NCBI GenBank assembly: GCA_027347545.1
Contig: DAIEQT010000179.1
Location: 1-5,531 of the forward strand
From: Ignavibacteria bacterium
Lineage (GTDB): Bacteria > Bacteroidota > Ignavibacteria > Ignavibacteriales > Melioribacteraceae
Length of the DNA: 5,531 nucleotides
Direction: 5' to 3'
The notes below the pieces were generated by a model that ran no database searches, was not told the origin of the DNA, and saw nothing but the letters and a program-made list of their open reading frames with translations. Numbering within the stretch: position 1 is the first letter of the stretch; each line of letters opens with the position of its first letter. Shown in pieces: positions 4,760 through 5,531 of the stretch. A program made the translations under genes and the position numbers.

Positions 4760-5531
4760 TCAAAACGGAAACTCTTCTTTCAGATCAACTTTCTTTTGCT
4801 CTTTTAGTTCTGTGTTCTTCTCTGCAAGCAGATGAACTGAATTACCTTCCACATATATTGCTTTGTACGGTGTTACTGGACAAGCAAACTCGCAAGCACC
4901 GCAGCCAATGCAGTATTTATCGCGCACTTCCGGTATTACCAGCTTGCCTTCGTAAGGCTTCATGTGTACGGCTTTGGTTGGGCAATGTTCAGAGCACGCG
5001 CCACAATCTGTCTTCTGGGTTTTTACAATGCAGTTATCTTCAATAAACTTTGCTTTGCCAAGCTGAACAAGTTTTTTCTTTTCAAGTTGTATCGGTAAAA
5101 TTGCGCCGGTAGGACAAACATCTCCGCAGACTTTACACTCGAGATTGCAGAAGCCGGCAATGTTATCTAACCGCGGTTGTAGCATTCCGGTAAAACCATA
5201 CTCTAAAAACGAAGGCTGCAATACTTGCGTTGGGCACGCGCTTACACACAAATGGCAAGCCGTGCATTTTGCGTTAAACCGGTCAATGCTAACAGAGCCT
5301 GGCGGAGATACTGCAACCTTTCTGAAAACCGGAACTGTGCTTGGCTTAGTAACTTTTATTTTCTTTTCAACTTGCGCGGCTATTGCCGAGAAAGATAAAA
5401 GATAGAGAGAAGTTTTGGTTAAGAAATCTCTTTTCGAATTGTTAAGCTCTTCTTTCTCACCTTTGTTTTTACCGAATGCGAATGTGTAGGTAATTCCTTC
5501 GGTTGGACAAGTGGTTAAACAGTTGAAACAG
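4760..5531 (-). CDS. Polyferredoxin, NapG/NapH-related 4Fe-4S protein, N-terminus missing
   Basis: The frame is open to the right edge, so the window holds the last 256 residues. The fragment begins with the end of a cluster motif, CFNCLTTCPTEGI. A basic, hydrophobic stretch follows (SKRDFLTKTSLYLLSFSAIA), resembling a Tat-like or membrane-anchor segment in the middle of the protein. Then come four full 4Fe-4S motifs: CTACHLCVSACP, CNLECKVCGDVCP, a CxxxxxxxxCGACSEHCP motif, and CIGCGACEFACP. This order, with PPGSVSIDRFNAKCTACH between anchor and clusters, matches Bacteroidota fusion proteins that join an NapH-like membrane part to an NapG/MauM-like ferredoxin. The likely role is electron transfer at the cytoplasmic membrane; the partner is unknown. 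A TTG at 5251 falls inside the first full motif and is not the start. No clear terminator follows the stop; the 121 nt to the protease start hold only AT-rich sequence and the candidate promoter. Confidence 0.88.
   Translation of the reverse strand, partial: CFNCLTTCPTEGITYTFAFGKNKGEKEELNNSKRDFLTKTSLYLLSFSAIAAQVEKKIKVTKPSTVPVFRKVAVSPPGSVSIDRFNAKCTACHLCVSACPTQVLQPSFLEYGFTGMLQPRLDNIAGFCNLECKVCGDVCPTGAILPIQLEKKKLVQLGKAKFIEDNCIVKTQKTDCGACSEHCPTKAVHMKPYEGKLVIPEVRDKYCIGCGACEFACPVTPYKAIYVEGNSVHLLAEKNTELKEQKKVDLKEEFPF

Noticed and set aside
5145..5405. Plus-strand open frame of 86 codons opposite the polyferredoxin
   Set aside because: It is a mirror of a Cys-rich coding region, and the opposite strand holds consistent 4Fe-4S motifs throughout.
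1..5531. CRISPR arrays, tRNA/rRNA genes, transposases, integrases and toxin-antitoxin pairs
   Set aside because: No spaced direct repeats, no cloverleaf-like or rRNA-like sequence, and no DDE, tyrosine or serine recombinase motif was seen on either strand. The small gene at 3232-3423 has no toxin or antitoxin signature that I recognise.

Overview
The window most likely comes from a Gram-negative bacterium of the Bacteroidota/Chlorobiota group, possibly an Ignavibacteria-like lineage. The evidence is an outer-membrane beta-barrel protein, a secreted FKBP rotamase, a signal peptide that appears to be cleaved just before Gln, and a polyferredoxin whose architecture I know from Bacteroidota. AT content is moderately high. 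Clear Shine-Dalgarno sequences precede most genes, which argues mildly against classical Bacteroidia. This placement is inference from style and family, not from a marker gene.

Layout: (1) Positions 1-1085, plus strand. The 3' end of a small beta-barrel protein is followed after 17 nt by a YhcH/YjgK/YiaL-family protein with an unusual acidic tail. A strong hairpin at 1084-1115 can terminate transcription from both sides. (2) 1133-1897, minus strand: a periplasmic FKBP-type peptidyl-prolyl isomerase converging on that hairpin. (3) 1898-2113: a divergent intergenic region with two candidate promoters and a REP-like palindrome. (4) 2114-3088, plus strand: a secreted DUF1028 protein with C-terminal TPR-like helices. 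(5) 3186-3209: a second hairpin between convergent units. (6) 3232-4638, minus strand, visibly AT-richer: a cytosolic SDH-family Clp-fold serine protease with a C-terminal zinc ribbon, followed by an unrecognised 63-residue protein. (7) 4760 to beyond the right edge, minus strand: the C-terminal 256 residues of a polyferredoxin related to NapG/NapH.

Most genes look like independent envelope or redox functions, each in a short transcription unit, and there is no single obvious pathway. The most accessory-looking part is the protease plus small-protein pair. Three separate genes share a similarly spaced promoter-like motif (TTGCnn, 17 nt, TAWTTT), which may be the local housekeeping promoter. 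No tRNA, rRNA, CRISPR array, transposase or integrase was seen. No gene-free stretch exceeds 300 bases; the longest is 1898-2113. I found no convincing new multi-gene system. The candidates worth following are listed as findings.
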